A stretch of 64,000 nt of DNA from Rhodospirillaceae bacterium (GCA_016792585.1 JAEULB010000030.1:1-64000), one strand, 5' to 3'; numbered from the stretch's first letter, positions 27,826-35,747 are shown. The notes: generated by a model from the sequence alone, not told the origin. Numbers and translations are program-made.

Positions 27826-29177
27826 CAGACCGCGCGGGCGTGCCGGGTCTCGTCGGGCACGAGATAGGCATCGAAAGCCGCGGCCACATTCCGCATGAAC
27901 GGCCAGCCCCGTTCCGTGACGCGCAATCGGCGTCCGTCGATCTCGACCAGCCCGTCATGCGCCGGCTCGGCCAGCCGCGCCAGACAGTCGTCGAGAAGGT
28001 CCGGCCTTTGGGCATGGCGAGCGAGCACCTGCTCGAGGTCGACCGTCCGGTCGCACATCAGGTCTTCGATCACGCGACGGCGCAGGCGGTCTTCCGGCGA
28101 GAGCGCCCGCATCTTCGCGACCGGCAGGCGGCCGTCGAATACGGCGCGTTGCCAGTCGGGAATCGCGGTCAGGTTCTGCGCATAACCGTCAGGCGTCTCG
28201 CTGATGGCCGAGGCTCCGAAGCCGATCAACGTCGTGGCGGCGTCGTCCGTGTAGCCCTGGAAGTTCCGCCGAAGCCTCCCCTCCTCCGCGGCACGCGCAA
28301 GGACGTCATCCGGACGCGCGAAGTGATCGAGGCCGATCCGGCGATATCCCGCTCCCGCCAGAGCGCCGGCGCCCGCCATCAGCTGCGCGAAGCGATTTTG
28401 GGCGTCCGGTAGCTCAGCCTCGTCGATCTTGAGCTGATGCGGCTTCATCCAGGGCACGTGCGCGTATCCGAAGAGCGAGATTCGGCTCGGCTTCAGCTGC
28501 AGCACAGCCTCGATGGTCTCCAGGATGTCTTCTTCGGTCTGGGCCGGCAGCCCGTACATCAGGTCCGCGTTGAACGAGCCGATGCCGGCACGCTTCAGCC
28601 GCTCCACGGCCGATGCCACCTGCACGAAAGGCTGGATCCGGTTGATCCGCTGCTGAACCGGCTCCGACAGCGTCTGGATGCCGAGGCTGACGCGGTTGAC
28701 GCCGGCATCTGCCAGCATCGCCACCCGCTCGTCGGTCAGGGTCCGCGGGTCGATCTCGACCGCGTGCTCGTCGATCGCTTCGAGGTCGAACAAGTGCCCG
28801 AGGTCGTCACGAATCGCAGCGAACGCGTCCGGGGACAGGATCGTCGGCGTACCGCCGCCCCAATGAAGGCGAGAGACCGGTGCGAGGGGGCCGATCGCCT
28901 CGGCGACGAGCGCGATCTCGCGCCGCAGCGCTCCGACATAGGCCTGGACCGGAACGTCGTCCTTGGCGACCCGCGTATGGCAGCCGCAGTACCAGCACAT
29001 GGCGCGGCAGAACGGCACGTGGACGTAGAGGGAGAGGCCGCCGGGCGAACGCGCGCGCGAAAGCCAGTCGCGATACCAGCCGTCGCCGACCACGGCGCGA
29101 AAGTGGGGCGCGGTCGGGTAGCTGGTGTAACGCGGCACCCGGCCGTCGTACTTCGCGACGAGAAAACGCGCGTCCAA
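27825..29177 (-). CDS. hemN: Oxygen-independent coproporphyrinogen III oxidase HemN
   Basis: A 450-residue radical-SAM enzyme that decarboxylates coproporphyrinogen III to protoporphyrinogen IX without oxygen, so heme can be made for cbb3 oxidase under microaerobic conditions. The cluster motif CRAMCWYC (Cys57, Cys61, Cys64) is intact and is followed by the extra Cys of HemN proper (CGCHT). GGGTPTIL and the C-terminal HemN domain are also present. The start appears to be TTG at 29177, 7 nt after the usp stop codon. Confidence 0.93.
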   Translation of the reverse strand: MDARFLVAKYDGRVPRYTSYPTAPHFRAVVGDGWYRDWLSRARSPGGLSLYVHVPFCRAMCWYCGCHTRVAKDDVPVQAYVGALRREIALVAEAIGPLAPVSRLHWGGGTPTILSPDAFAAIRDDLGHLFDLEAIDEHAVEIDPRTLTDERVAMLADAGVNRVSLGIQTLSEPVQQRINRIQPFVQVASAVERLKRAGIGSFNADLMYGLPAQTEEDILETIEAVLQLKPSRISLFGYAHVPWMKPHQLKIDEAELPDAQNRFAQLMAGAGALAGAGYRRIGLDHFARPDDVLARAAEEGRLRRNFQGYTDDAATTLIGFGASAISETPDGYAQNLTAIPDWQRAVFDGRLPVAKMRALSPEDRLRRRVIEDLMCDRTVDLEQVLARHAQRPDLLDDCLARLAEPAHDGLVEIDGRRLRVTERGWPFMRNVAAAFDAYLVPDETRHARAV

Positions 29178-29184
29178 CGGGGCC

Positions 29185-29967
29185 TCAGTGCGACATCAGG
29201 ACGGGGATCTTGGCGGCCTCGAGCACTTCCTCGGTCGCGCCGCCGAGCACCCATTCCCGCAGCCGCGAATGGCCGTAGGCGCCCATGACGAGGAGATCGG
29301 CGCCGGAGACACGCGCTTCCTCGAGCAGCAGGCCGCCGATATCGGCGTCTCCCGACAGGCGCTCGCGGACATCCACCTTGATGCCGTGTGCGGCGAGCAG
29401 GCGCGCGATGTCGGTCCCGATCTCCTGCCTCGGAGGATCGATGACCAGCACCTCGGCCGATCCGACCGCCTCGATCAGGGGCAGCGCGTCGCGAACCGCG
29501 CGCGCGGCTTCCTGACTGCCGTTCCAGGCAATCACGGCGCGCTTCAGCCCGTTCGGGCTCGCACCGTCCGGGATCGCCATCACCGGAGACGCGGAGACGA
29601 ACACGAGATCGCGCGCGACGTCGGGAGCGGCGACCACCAGGTCGGCATAGCGGGCATGCACGCCGGCGACCGACACTTCGTCACCCTCCTCGCAGCGCCA
29701 GTCGATCTTGGAGCCGACGCGAGCCCCCTGCGACCTCGCAGCGGCCTCGACCGCGGCCGCAGTCGCGTCGATCTGCTGCTGCTGGGCTTCGATCAGCGAC
29801 GCCGGGATCTCTCCGTTCATTCCGCCCGTGAGGATGACCGGCGTCGGCTTGACGTGGAGGACGGCGATGCCGGCCTCGAAGCGAGCCCCCAGGAGAAGCC
29901 CCGCTGCCAGGCGGGTCTCGTCGCCGGGAACCCCGGAAAGTACGACGAGAACGGTCTTGATCGTCAT
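29185..29967 (-). CDS. Universal stress protein, tandem Usp domains
   Basis: A 260-residue protein with two UspA-like folds. The C-terminal one has the nucleotide-binding signature GADLLVMGAYGHSRLREWVLGG. The N-terminal domain is degenerate but keeps ADLVVAAPD. The start at 29967 is set by AAGGAG 7 nt upstream; the open frame to 30207 crosses the FNR box. It is the first gene of the usp-hemN-safE operon, a setting typical of Usp proteins induced by oxygen limitation. Confidence 0.88.
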   Translation of the reverse strand: MTIKTVLVVLSGVPGDETRLAAGLLLGARFEAGIAVLHVKPTPVILTGGMNGEIPASLIEAQQQQIDATAAAVEAAARSQGARVGSKIDWRCEEGDEVSVAGVHARYADLVVAAPDVARDLVFVSASPVMAIPDGASPNGLKRAVIAWNGSQEAARAVRDALPLIEAVGSAEVLVIDPPRQEIGTDIARLLAAHGIKVDVRERLSGDADIGGLLLEEARVSGADLLVMGAYGHSRLREWVLGGATEEVLEAAKIPVLMSH

Positions 29968-30025
29968 CGGGGAACTCCTTGTCGGACTGGTTGGCGGATA
30001 CGACCATGAGGGGTTCCCAGTCACC

Positions 30026-30039
30026 TTGATCTGCATCAA
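30026..30039. promoter_or_regulatory. Perfect FNR/FixK box between usp and GNAT-like gene
   Basis: TTGATCTGCATCAA is a perfect TTGAT-N4-ATCAA palindrome. Class II spacing predicts a leftward start near 29991, 24 nt before usp. Rightward it predicts a start at about 30074, which is the first base of the divergent gene's ATG. Confidence 0.85.
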
Positions 30040-30073
30040 TGCGAGCCGCGGCCAGCACGGCAAATATTCATGT

Positions 30074-30595
30074 ATGGGCCCACTTGTCCTTCGCCCGCTC
30101 GAGCATGAGCGCATTCGCCAGGCCTTTCCGCTGGTCCAGTCCGTGCTGCCCAGTACCAGCCTGCTGCGATGGACGGAGTTCGCCCGCGGCCAGATTCCTG
30201 AAGGCAAGGAACGGGCCGAGCGCGGCGTCGTCGTGGCCGAGAACCAGCCCGGCTACATCGTCGGCCTCTTCACGCATCAGACCCGGGACGAGCTGGCGCT
30301 GGGCAGAACCCTGGCGATCGGAAACCTGCTGGTCCCGGACTTTCCTGGACGGGAACAGGCGGTGGCCTACGTCATCGACGGCATCGAGGTAATGGCGAAC
30401 CTTCGTGGCTGCGACGCGGTCACGGTCGACCTCGACATCGCGTTCGCCGACGGCACGCCGACAAGCGGCTGGTCGCTGCCGATCTTCGAGCGAAGCAGCT
30501 TCCTTGCCATCGGCGCCAGCCAGTGTCGAAAACTCTTTCCGGCTCGGCGCCGGGGCTTCGCTCCCGTCATGCAGGATGAGCCGATGCGGCGCTAG
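30074..30595 (+). CDS. GNAT-like acetyltransferase family protein
   Basis: A 173-residue protein that resembles GNAT-fold N-acetyltransferases (RPLEHERIRQAFPLVQSVLP at the start; IVGLFTHQTRDELALGRTL and IGNLLVPDF in the centre; AVAYVIDGIEVMANLRGCDAV). The acetyl-CoA loop (RxxGxG/A) is not clear, so enzymatic activity is uncertain. I choose the ATG at 30074 because the similarity starts there. No ribosome-binding site is visible before it, and the FNR box position suggests a leaderless mRNA. It lies upstream of the fnr-like gene on the same strand. Confidence 0.6.
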   Translation: MGPLVLRPLEHERIRQAFPLVQSVLPSTSLLRWTEFARGQIPEGKERAERGVVVAENQPGYIVGLFTHQTRDELALGRTLAIGNLLVPDFPGREQAVAYVIDGIEVMANLRGCDAVTVDLDIAFADGTPTSGWSLPIFERSSFLAIGASQCRKLFPARRRGFAPVMQDEPMRR

Positions 30596-30705
30596 TCGCC
30601 GGCCGTGGCAATCGGTCGCGGTACCCGGTTACAAGATTTCACCAACATTGGTTTGAGGCTGCACACATCCGGCGGGATGATGCGGCATCGTCCGGAGCGC
30701 GGTTC

Positions 30706-31443
30706 ATGTCCTGGTTCGCCGTCGAGACTCAAGAGCGGAACGTCAAGACAGGCCTCGTGCGGCCCTGCAGCGACTGCGCCGTTCGCGAATTTTCGGTCTG
30801 CGCGCCGCTGGACCCGGTCGAGCAGGTGCGGGTCACCCAGATCATGTCTCAGGTCGAGGCTGCCGATGGCTCGACGATTTTCGGCGAGTCCGATCCGGCA
30901 GATCATGTGTTCAACATCACCACCGGCGCCGTGAAGGTCTACAAGCTGATGCCCGACGGAAGACGCGCGATCACCGGCTTCCTCTTTCCCGGCGACTTCC
31001 TCGGTCTGACCCATCGCGAATCCTACGCCTACAGCGCCGAGGCGATCTCGCCGACGAAGCTGTGCAAGTTCTCGCGCGCGAAGCTGGAGAAGCTTCTCGA
31101 TGACATGCCGAAGCTCGAGCGCCGCCTGCTCGGCCTCGCTTCGCACGAGCTCGCCGCCGCCCAGGATCAGATGCTGCTTCTCGGCCGCAAGACGGCGAAG
31201 GAACGGCTCGCGTCCTTCCTCGTCCTGTTGTCGAACGCCGCGCGGCGCCACGGCAAGCCGGGCAATCCCGTCGACCTGCCGATGGGCCGTAACGACATCG
31301 CCGACTATCTCGGCCTCACGATCGAGACCGTCAGCCGGACCTTCACGCAGCTCAAGCGCGACGGCACGATCCAACTCCTCGACGGCAACCGCGCCAAGCT
31401 GACAAACCTCGAAGACCTTCAGGAACTCGCCGGCGTCATGTGA
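30706..31443 (+). CDS. fnrN: FNR-type [4Fe-4S] oxygen-sensing regulator (Crp/Fnr family)
   Basis: A 245-residue Crp/Fnr regulator. The N-terminal cysteines C21, C24 and C32 (CSDCAVREFSVC), with C120 further on, match the cluster ligands of oxygen-sensing FNR/FnrN proteins; FixK lacks this set. A cyclic-nucleotide-type beta-roll and dimer helix follow. The C-terminal HTH has IADYLGLTIETVSRTFTQLK, where the E-x-x-S-R recognition residues (E207, S210, R211) predict binding to TTGAT-N4-ATCAA. Such boxes lie before ccoN, usp and two nearby genes, so this is their likely activator. Confidence 0.92.
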   Translation: MSWFAVETQERNVKTGLVRPCSDCAVREFSVCAPLDPVEQVRVTQIMSQVEAADGSTIFGESDPADHVFNITTGAVKVYKLMPDGRRAITGFLFPGDFLGLTHRESYAYSAEAISPTKLCKFSRAKLEKLLDDMPKLERRLLGLASHELAAAQDQMLLLGRKTAKERLASFLVLLSNAARRHGKPGNPVDLPMGRNDIADYLGLTIETVSRTFTQLKRDGTIQLLDGNRAKLTNLEDLQELAGVM

Positions 31444-31792
31444 CGCTCGCGATCCGGAAGGTGCGCTCGATCCCATCGTGCTCGGTGATCGAGATATACT
31501 CGCCGGCCCGGAACACATGGCTGTCGAGCCGAAAGATCGGCTCGTCGTCGGAATCGTCTCCCGGCACGTAGGAGAACGCCCAGCGCCGGCCCGCCGTATG
31601 GATCAAGGTCCCTCGCTGCTCTTCCTCAGCGCCCCAGAAGCGCCTGACGGCGCAGAGGTCGCGCTCCTTGCGCCACGTCTCGACATCGAGATGACCGTCA
31701 GCCGTGAGGGGTGCCCGCAAGATATAGCCGTGGGAAGCGCTCCCATCGGGAAACTCCCTGCTGCGTGCAAGCTCCAGGCGGATGGTCTTCAT
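31436..31792 (-). CDS. Conserved hypothetical protein under a perfect FNR box
   Basis: A 118-residue soluble protein (MKTIRLELARSREFPDGSA..., DDSDDEPIFRLDSHVFRAGE, ITEHDGIERTFRIASV). I do not recognise a named domain. The sequence looks like a compact beta-rich fold and has one Cys. The start at 31792 is set by GGAG 8 nt upstream, and the open frame beyond it crosses the FNR box at 31847-31860. Class II spacing puts transcription near 31812, 20 nt before the ATG. It is convergent with fnrN, with an 8-nt overlap of the two 3' ends. Confidence 0.7.
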   Translation of the reverse strand: MKTIRLELARSREFPDGSASHGYILRAPLTADGHLDVETWRKERDLCAVRRFWGAEEEQRGTLIHTAGRRWAFSYVPGDDSDDEPIFRLDSHVFRAGEYISITEHDGIERTFRIASVT

Positions 31793-31846
31793 GATCTCGT
31801 CTCCGTTATGTGAAACGGACAATGGGACGCCGCCCCCGCTTCGGCG

Positions 31847-31860
31847 TTGATGTGCATCAA
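31847..31860 (-). promoter_or_regulatory. Perfect FNR/FixK box upstream of the 118-residue gene
   Basis: TTGATGTGCATCAA is a perfect TTGAT-N4-ATCAA palindrome whose centre lies 61.5 bp before the ATG at 31792. That spacing suits class II activation with a ~20-nt leader. Confidence 0.85.
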
Positions 31861-31909
31861 TCGCAAGAGATCGAAGCCGCGAGGGTGCCAATGCCTGAGA
31901 ATCGCATGT

Positions 31910-31924
31910 TGGTGCCCGCTCCCG
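31910..31924 (+). repeat. Left copy of 15-bp direct repeat (candidate attL)
   Basis: TGGTGCCCGCTCCCG is identical, in the same orientation, to 37098-37112, which is the 3' terminus of tRNA-Leu(UAA) including its encoded CCA. Such repeats are left when an element integrates into a tRNA 3' end. Confidence 0.65.
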
Positions 31925-31925
31925 A

Positions 31926-32189
31926 GCGGACGCCTTCGCCTCGAACGTCGTGCCTATTGTGAATAGCATCAAAGCGTCAGGCATCGGTACGCTTCCCGGC
32001 ATCGTCGAGGCTCTCACCGCTCGCGGTGTCAGGACGGCTCGTCGCGGGACATGGCATCCCGCGACGGTTCGGGACGTGAATTGGGATCGACGCTCGGGCG
32101 GTCGCCTTCCCGCGCCGCCGCACGACGCCAGCGGCCACACTTGGCACTATCCCGATCGGCAGCTTTTTGAGCGCCAACCCCGCGCATAA
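31926..32189 (+). pseudogene. Serine recombinase (resolvase-type) C-terminal remnant
   Basis: The open frame after the left repeat encodes [19 protein letters not shown] followed by [20 protein letters not shown] and [14 protein letters not shown]. This is the characteristic C-terminal recombinase/HTH region of resolvase-like serine recombinases (...LNARGIRTARGGxWHxxTVRN...). The catalytic N-terminal domain is missing; a stop codon lies in frame at 31896-31898 and the frame runs directly out of the direct repeat. The last ~30 codons to the stop at 32189 have no recombinase similarity. A decayed remnant. Confidence 0.6.
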
Positions 32190-32226
32190 GGCGGTTATAC
32201 TGCGTGCGCGTACAAGCGCGCCGCCA

Positions 32227-32240
32227 TTGATCTGCGTCAA
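32227..32240 (+). promoter_or_regulatory. FNR-like box upstream of the Cys-rich protein gene
   Basis: TTGATCTGCGTCAA matches TTGAT-N4-ATCAA at 9 of 10 positions. Class II spacing puts the rightward start near 32275, directly before the ATG at 32276. Confidence 0.6.
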
Positions 32241-32275
32241 TGACCTTCGCCGTCTGCTCGGCGAGATTGCAAAGG

Positions 32276-32770
32276 ATGATCCGGCAAGACGCTCACATCC
32301 GACTGCTCTGGAGGTCCCCGCACCGGCCGAGGAATCGTGCTTTCAGATCCTTCGCGTCGATTGTCGCCGCCATTGCAACGGCGATCATCGTCCTGTTTGC
32401 CGGGGCCGAGGCCCATGCCTGCCGGAACGGCACCGCGCCGACTGTCTTTACGGCCGCCGACGAGGCGCAGACGGTCGCTGCGGCGTCGACAGTCATCGTT
32501 CGCGAGATTTCGCCCGAAAAGGATCTGCTCGGGTCACCTGCCACGCGCGTCCTCTCCGAGAGGAGTGGACAGGGTCTCTGTTGCACATCACACGCACCGG
32601 GAACCGGCTGTTCGGGAGGCAACTGCGCTTCCTGCGTCACTGCAACCGTGCCGGCGGGAATTTCTTCCTATGTCCCTGAAACTCGGTCCGGATGCCCCTG
32701 GCCCAACGGCACCGACATTGTCGCGCTGAACTTCGGCGCGCTCTTCAGGCCACCGCGCCTCCACGCTTGA
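32276..32770 (+). CDS. Secreted Cys-rich hypothetical protein
   Basis: A 164-residue protein with an N-terminal export signal (FRSFASIVAAIATAIIVLFA, cleavage likely after AHA) after a basic leader. The mature part has six to seven Cys, including GLCCTSHAPGTGCSGGNCASC, which looks like a metal-binding or disulfide-rich segment. The family is not recognised. The frame is also open from 32240, but that ATG overlaps the FNR-like box. I prefer 32276, where the mRNA may be leaderless because no spaced ribosome-binding site is present. Confidence 0.55.
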   Translation: MIRQDAHIRLLWRSPHRPRNRAFRSFASIVAAIATAIIVLFAGAEAHACRNGTAPTVFTAADEAQTVAAASTVIVREISPEKDLLGSPATRVLSERSGQGLCCTSHAPGTGCSGGNCASCVTATVPAGISSYVPETRSGCPWPNGTDIVALNFGALFRPPRLHA

Positions 32771-32922
32771 GAGACTGACGGGACCGGGAGCGACTCCGGG
32801 TTCCGTCGTCGCACCCGGAGCGACTAGCGCCTCTTCGCGGGCGCCGCCCGGCACCTCGTATCCCTTTCAACTCTTCGACTTGAAGGCGCCAGCTTTGCGT
32901 CTTCAGCCAAGCGGAGGGAACC

Positions 32923-33969
32923 ATGCATCGTCGCGACCTGCTGACCGGCGCCTTGTGCGCCGCCACCTCTCTTCTCTTGCCCCTGTCGGCCGCCAAAGGC
33001 CGTGGATTCTCGGGCTACGTCTATACTGCCGACGAACACGGAAACTCGATCAGCGCGATCGATCTGTCGACCTCTCGCGTGACGATCGTGCCTGTCGCAA
33101 TATCGCCTCACAACATCCAGGTAAGCGCCGATGGCGCTCGTATCCTGGCCGTGGGCGAGCCCGCGAAGGACGGAGACCACGACCATGGTGCCGGAGATCA
33201 CGCGGACAAGGCCGACGGCCGCCTCCTCGTCTTCGATCCGAAGCGCCTGCGATCCGGGCCTATCGCAACAGTCCTGGTCGGGAAGCATCCCGCCCACGTG
33301 GTTCTCGACGGCGCTGGGAAGCGAGCCTTTGTGACTCTAGCCGGAAGCGATGCCGTCGCCGTCGTCGATCTCGCTCGCGGGCGGGTCGCACGTCGCACCA
33401 GGACCGGCCGCTACCCGCATGGACTGCGCATCAGCCCCGATGGCCGCGAGATCTATGTGGCGAACGTCGAGGACGGCAGCGTCTCCGTCATCGACATCGC
33501 TTCCGGCATCGAGAGCGTCCGCATCCCTGTGGGCCGAGCGCCGGTGCAGGTCGGCTTCACGCCGGATGGCGCTCGCGTCTACGTCTCCCTTCGGGACGAG
33601 AACCGAATAGCGGCAATCGATACGGCAAGCAGAGCCGTTATCGGACGGATACCTGTCGGGCGGGGGCCGATCCAGGTTCACTCCACGCCGGACGGCCGCT
33701 TTGTCTACGTCGCCAATCAGGGAACCGATCTGGAGCCGGCGGACACAGTATCCGTCATAGACGTGTCGACGAACTCGGTCGTCGACACCATCCGGACCGG
33801 CGCCGGCGCGCACGGCGTCACCGTCAGCAGTGACGGTCGCTTCGTCTTCGTTACCAACATCGTCGAAAGTACGGTGACGGCAATCGATGCGGGGACCCGA
33901 TCGGTCGTTGCGACATTCGCCGTCGGGAAAGGCCCGAACGGGATCAGCTTCCGGAGCAGCGCAGCCTGA
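32923..33969 (+). CDS. YVTN/YncE-type beta-propeller periplasmic protein with His-rich loop
   Basis: A 348-residue exported seven-bladed propeller. The N-terminus (MHRRDLLTGALCAATSLLLP) has an RRxLL pattern and may use Tat or Sec. The mature part is a series of ~40-residue YVTN repeats (VYTADEHGNSISAIDLSTS, IYVANVEDGSVSVIDIASG, VYVSLRDENRIAAIDTAS, VYVANQGTDLEP). A loop at residues 83-95 (DGDHDHGAGDHAD) is rich in His and Asp and could bind Cu or Zn. GGAGGG precedes the ATG. The substrate is unknown; metal handling is inferred from the loop and neighbours. Confidence 0.8.
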   Translation: MHRRDLLTGALCAATSLLLPLSAAKGRGFSGYVYTADEHGNSISAIDLSTSRVTIVPVAISPHNIQVSADGARILAVGEPAKDGDHDHGAGDHADKADGRLLVFDPKRLRSGPIATVLVGKHPAHVVLDGAGKRAFVTLAGSDAVAVVDLARGRVARRTRTGRYPHGLRISPDGREIYVANVEDGSVSVIDIASGIESVRIPVGRAPVQVGFTPDGARVYVSLRDENRIAAIDTASRAVIGRIPVGRGPIQVHSTPDGRFVYVANQGTDLEPADTVSVIDVSTNSVVDTIRTGAGAHGVTVSSDGRFVFVTNIVESTVTAIDAGTRSVVATFAVGKGPNGISFRSSAA

Positions 33970-34026
33970 AGAATGCGAAGAGCCCACGAACGTCGCCTTG
34001 TCCATCATAACCCAAGGAGATCACCA

Positions 34027-34578
34027 ATGCTTACATTCACACGCATCCGTCGACTCGGCCTGACGACTGTGACGGCAACGCTGCTTTTCGGCGCCACACC
34101 CATCGCCATTGCCCACGCACAGATGCCGTCGGCGCCTGCGGCGTCTACTGTGCTGCCGCGGTCGACGGTCCTGTCGCTGCAGGAGGCGCTGAGCAAGCAG
34201 GGCGCCGTGATCAAGGTCGACGGCGTGCTGGGCAACGAGACACGCGCCGCGATCCGGCAGTTCCAGTCTCAGCATCATCTCCCGGTCACCGGGGAGCCCG
34301 ATCGGGCGACGCTCGACAAGCTGGGCGTCCTCGATCGCAGCGGCGCGGCTCAGGCGCAGATGGCGCAGCCGCGCATGGCGATGCCCGGCCAGGCGACTCC
34401 TCAAGCTGGCGGTATGCAGGGCGGCATGATGCGCGGCGGGATGATGGGGGGCGAGATGATGAAGCATCACGAGATGATGCAGAAGCAGATGCAATCGATG
34501 ATGTCGATGATGCAGGAGATGATGAAGCGAATGGAGGCGATGCAGTCCCAGATGCAGATGCATCCCAAGTCCAACTGA
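34027..34578 (+). CDS. Peptidoglycan-binding protein with Met/His-rich C-terminal tail
   Basis: A 183-residue exported protein with signal peptide 1-31 (AHA-Q cleavage). A PG_binding_1 domain lies at about 47-101 (LQEALSKQGAVIKVDGVLGN, TRAAIRQFQSQHHLPVTG). Residues 112-183 form a tail with 23 Met and several His (GGMMRGGMMGGEMMKHHEMM). Met-rich tails of this kind bind Cu(I)/Ag(I) in periplasmic copper proteins such as CopB/PcoB, so a wall-attached copper trap is likely but not shown. AAGGAG is 7 nt upstream of the ATG. It follows the propeller gene by ~57 nt. Confidence 0.78.
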   Translation: MLTFTRIRRLGLTTVTATLLFGATPIAIAHAQMPSAPAASTVLPRSTVLSLQEALSKQGAVIKVDGVLGNETRAAIRQFQSQHHLPVTGEPDRATLDKLGVLDRSGAAQAQMAQPRMAMPGQATPQAGGMQGGMMRGGMMGGEMMKHHEMMQKQMQSMMSMMQEMMKRMEAMQSQMQMHPKSN

Positions 34579-34651
34579 TGGCGATGACGCAGAGGCGGCG
34601 AGGAGATCTCGCCGCCTCCACGCCACTAATCGCTCTGTTGAGGAGCTCAGA

Positions 34652-34771
34652 ATGCACGAGCATCACGACACTCAAAGTGCGGAAACAACGTCAGGCAGTC
34701 TGTTCGGCTCGCGTGCCCGACTCGTGTTTCTTGGCTTCCTCGGTATCCGGGGAGTTTTTGATGCATCCTAG
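34652..34771 (+). pseudogene. Truncated DUF2933-like small membrane protein ORF
   Basis: A 39-codon ORF with AGGAG 8 nt before its ATG. Its His-rich start (MHEHHDTQSAETTSG) and first hydrophobic stretch (RARLVFLGFLGI) look like the N-terminus of DUF2933 proteins, which are ~70 residues, have two helices and accompany copper-resistance genes. The frame ends at a TAG before the second helix, and I could not find a clean continuation in another frame. Either a truncated gene or a genuinely short peptide. Confidence 0.4.
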
Positions 34772-34850
34772 CGGACAACGCGCACAGGCTGCTTGCCATT
34801 CGAACCGGCACCATGGCCCTCCGGCGGAAAGTCCCTCGGCGAGAAGCGCC

Positions 34851-35747
34851 ATGATCATTCGTCGCTCGAAGTCCTTCGCTAAGATTCTTCTCGCGGCTGC
34901 CCTGCTACTTCTCGCCGCACCGGATGCTCGCCCGCAATCCAAGACACCTCTCGCCGATCTGCTGCGTTCGACGCATATCCACGGGCTCGCGGTAGATCGC
35001 GCCGACGGTGGCCGCCTTCTCATCGCCACGCATCACGGCCTGCACGCCTTGCGACTCGATACTGCAACGGTTGAACCGGTTTCGGAGTGGCGAGACGACT
35101 TCATGGGATTTACACCGCACCCAACCGACGCGATGAAGCTCTACGCCAGCGGGCACCCGGCACGAGGCGGCAATCTCGGCTTCATCTCCTCGATGGATGG
35201 CGGCCGGACATGGGCCGTGCTGTCGCAGGGCGTCGGCGGGCCGGTCGACTTTCATCAGATGGATGTCAGCAAGGCGGAACCGAGCACGATCTACGGCGTT
35301 CACGGCGGACTCCAGGTGAGCCGGGATGGAGGACGGAGCTGGCGCCGCGTCGGTCCGGCGCCGGAGGATCTGATCGACATCGCCGCATCTGCCACCAACG
35401 TGGAGCGTCTCTATGCCGCGACCCAGCAGGGAATCCTGCTCAGCGAGGATGGCGGCCGAAATTGGCGGACGGCCCACCCGCTGCGTCGACCGGTCAGCAT
35501 GATCGAAGTGGGGGCGGACAAGTCGGTCTATGCATTCGTGGTCGGCGGCGGCCTGCTTCGCACGGAAGAATCGTCCCTAAGCTGGCAAACCTTGAGCCGC
35601 GACTTCGGAGACCACTATCTTCTGCACCTCGCCGTTGCTCCACAGGATGCGTCACGCATGTATGCTTCGACGCATCGGAACGAGTTGCTGACCAGCAGCG
35701 ATGGCGGCCGGACCTGGCAGCATCTGGGATCTCAATCAAGTCGTTGA
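34851..35747 (+). CDS. BNR/sortilin-like beta-propeller exported protein
   Basis: A 298-residue protein with an N-terminal signal (FAKILLAAALLLLAAPDARP) and a mature propeller built of BNR/Asp-box repeats (SMDGGRTWAVLSQ, SRDGGRSWRRVG, SEDGGRNWRTAH, SSDGGRTWQHLG). The first blade THIHGLAVDRADGGRLLIAT is typical of the 'F510_1955' group found with copper/heavy-metal genes. The start at 34851 is chosen because the signal peptide begins there; the frame is open to 34578. The ligand is unknown. Confidence 0.75.
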   Translation: MIIRRSKSFAKILLAAALLLLAAPDARPQSKTPLADLLRSTHIHGLAVDRADGGRLLIATHHGLHALRLDTATVEPVSEWRDDFMGFTPHPTDAMKLYASGHPARGGNLGFISSMDGGRTWAVLSQGVGGPVDFHQMDVSKAEPSTIYGVHGGLQVSRDGGRSWRRVGPAPEDLIDIAASATNVERLYAATQQGILLSEDGGRNWRTAHPLRRPVSMIEVGADKSVYAFVVGGGLLRTEESSLSWQTLSRDFGDHYLLHLAVAPQDASRMYASTHRNELLTSSDGGRTWQHLGSQSSR

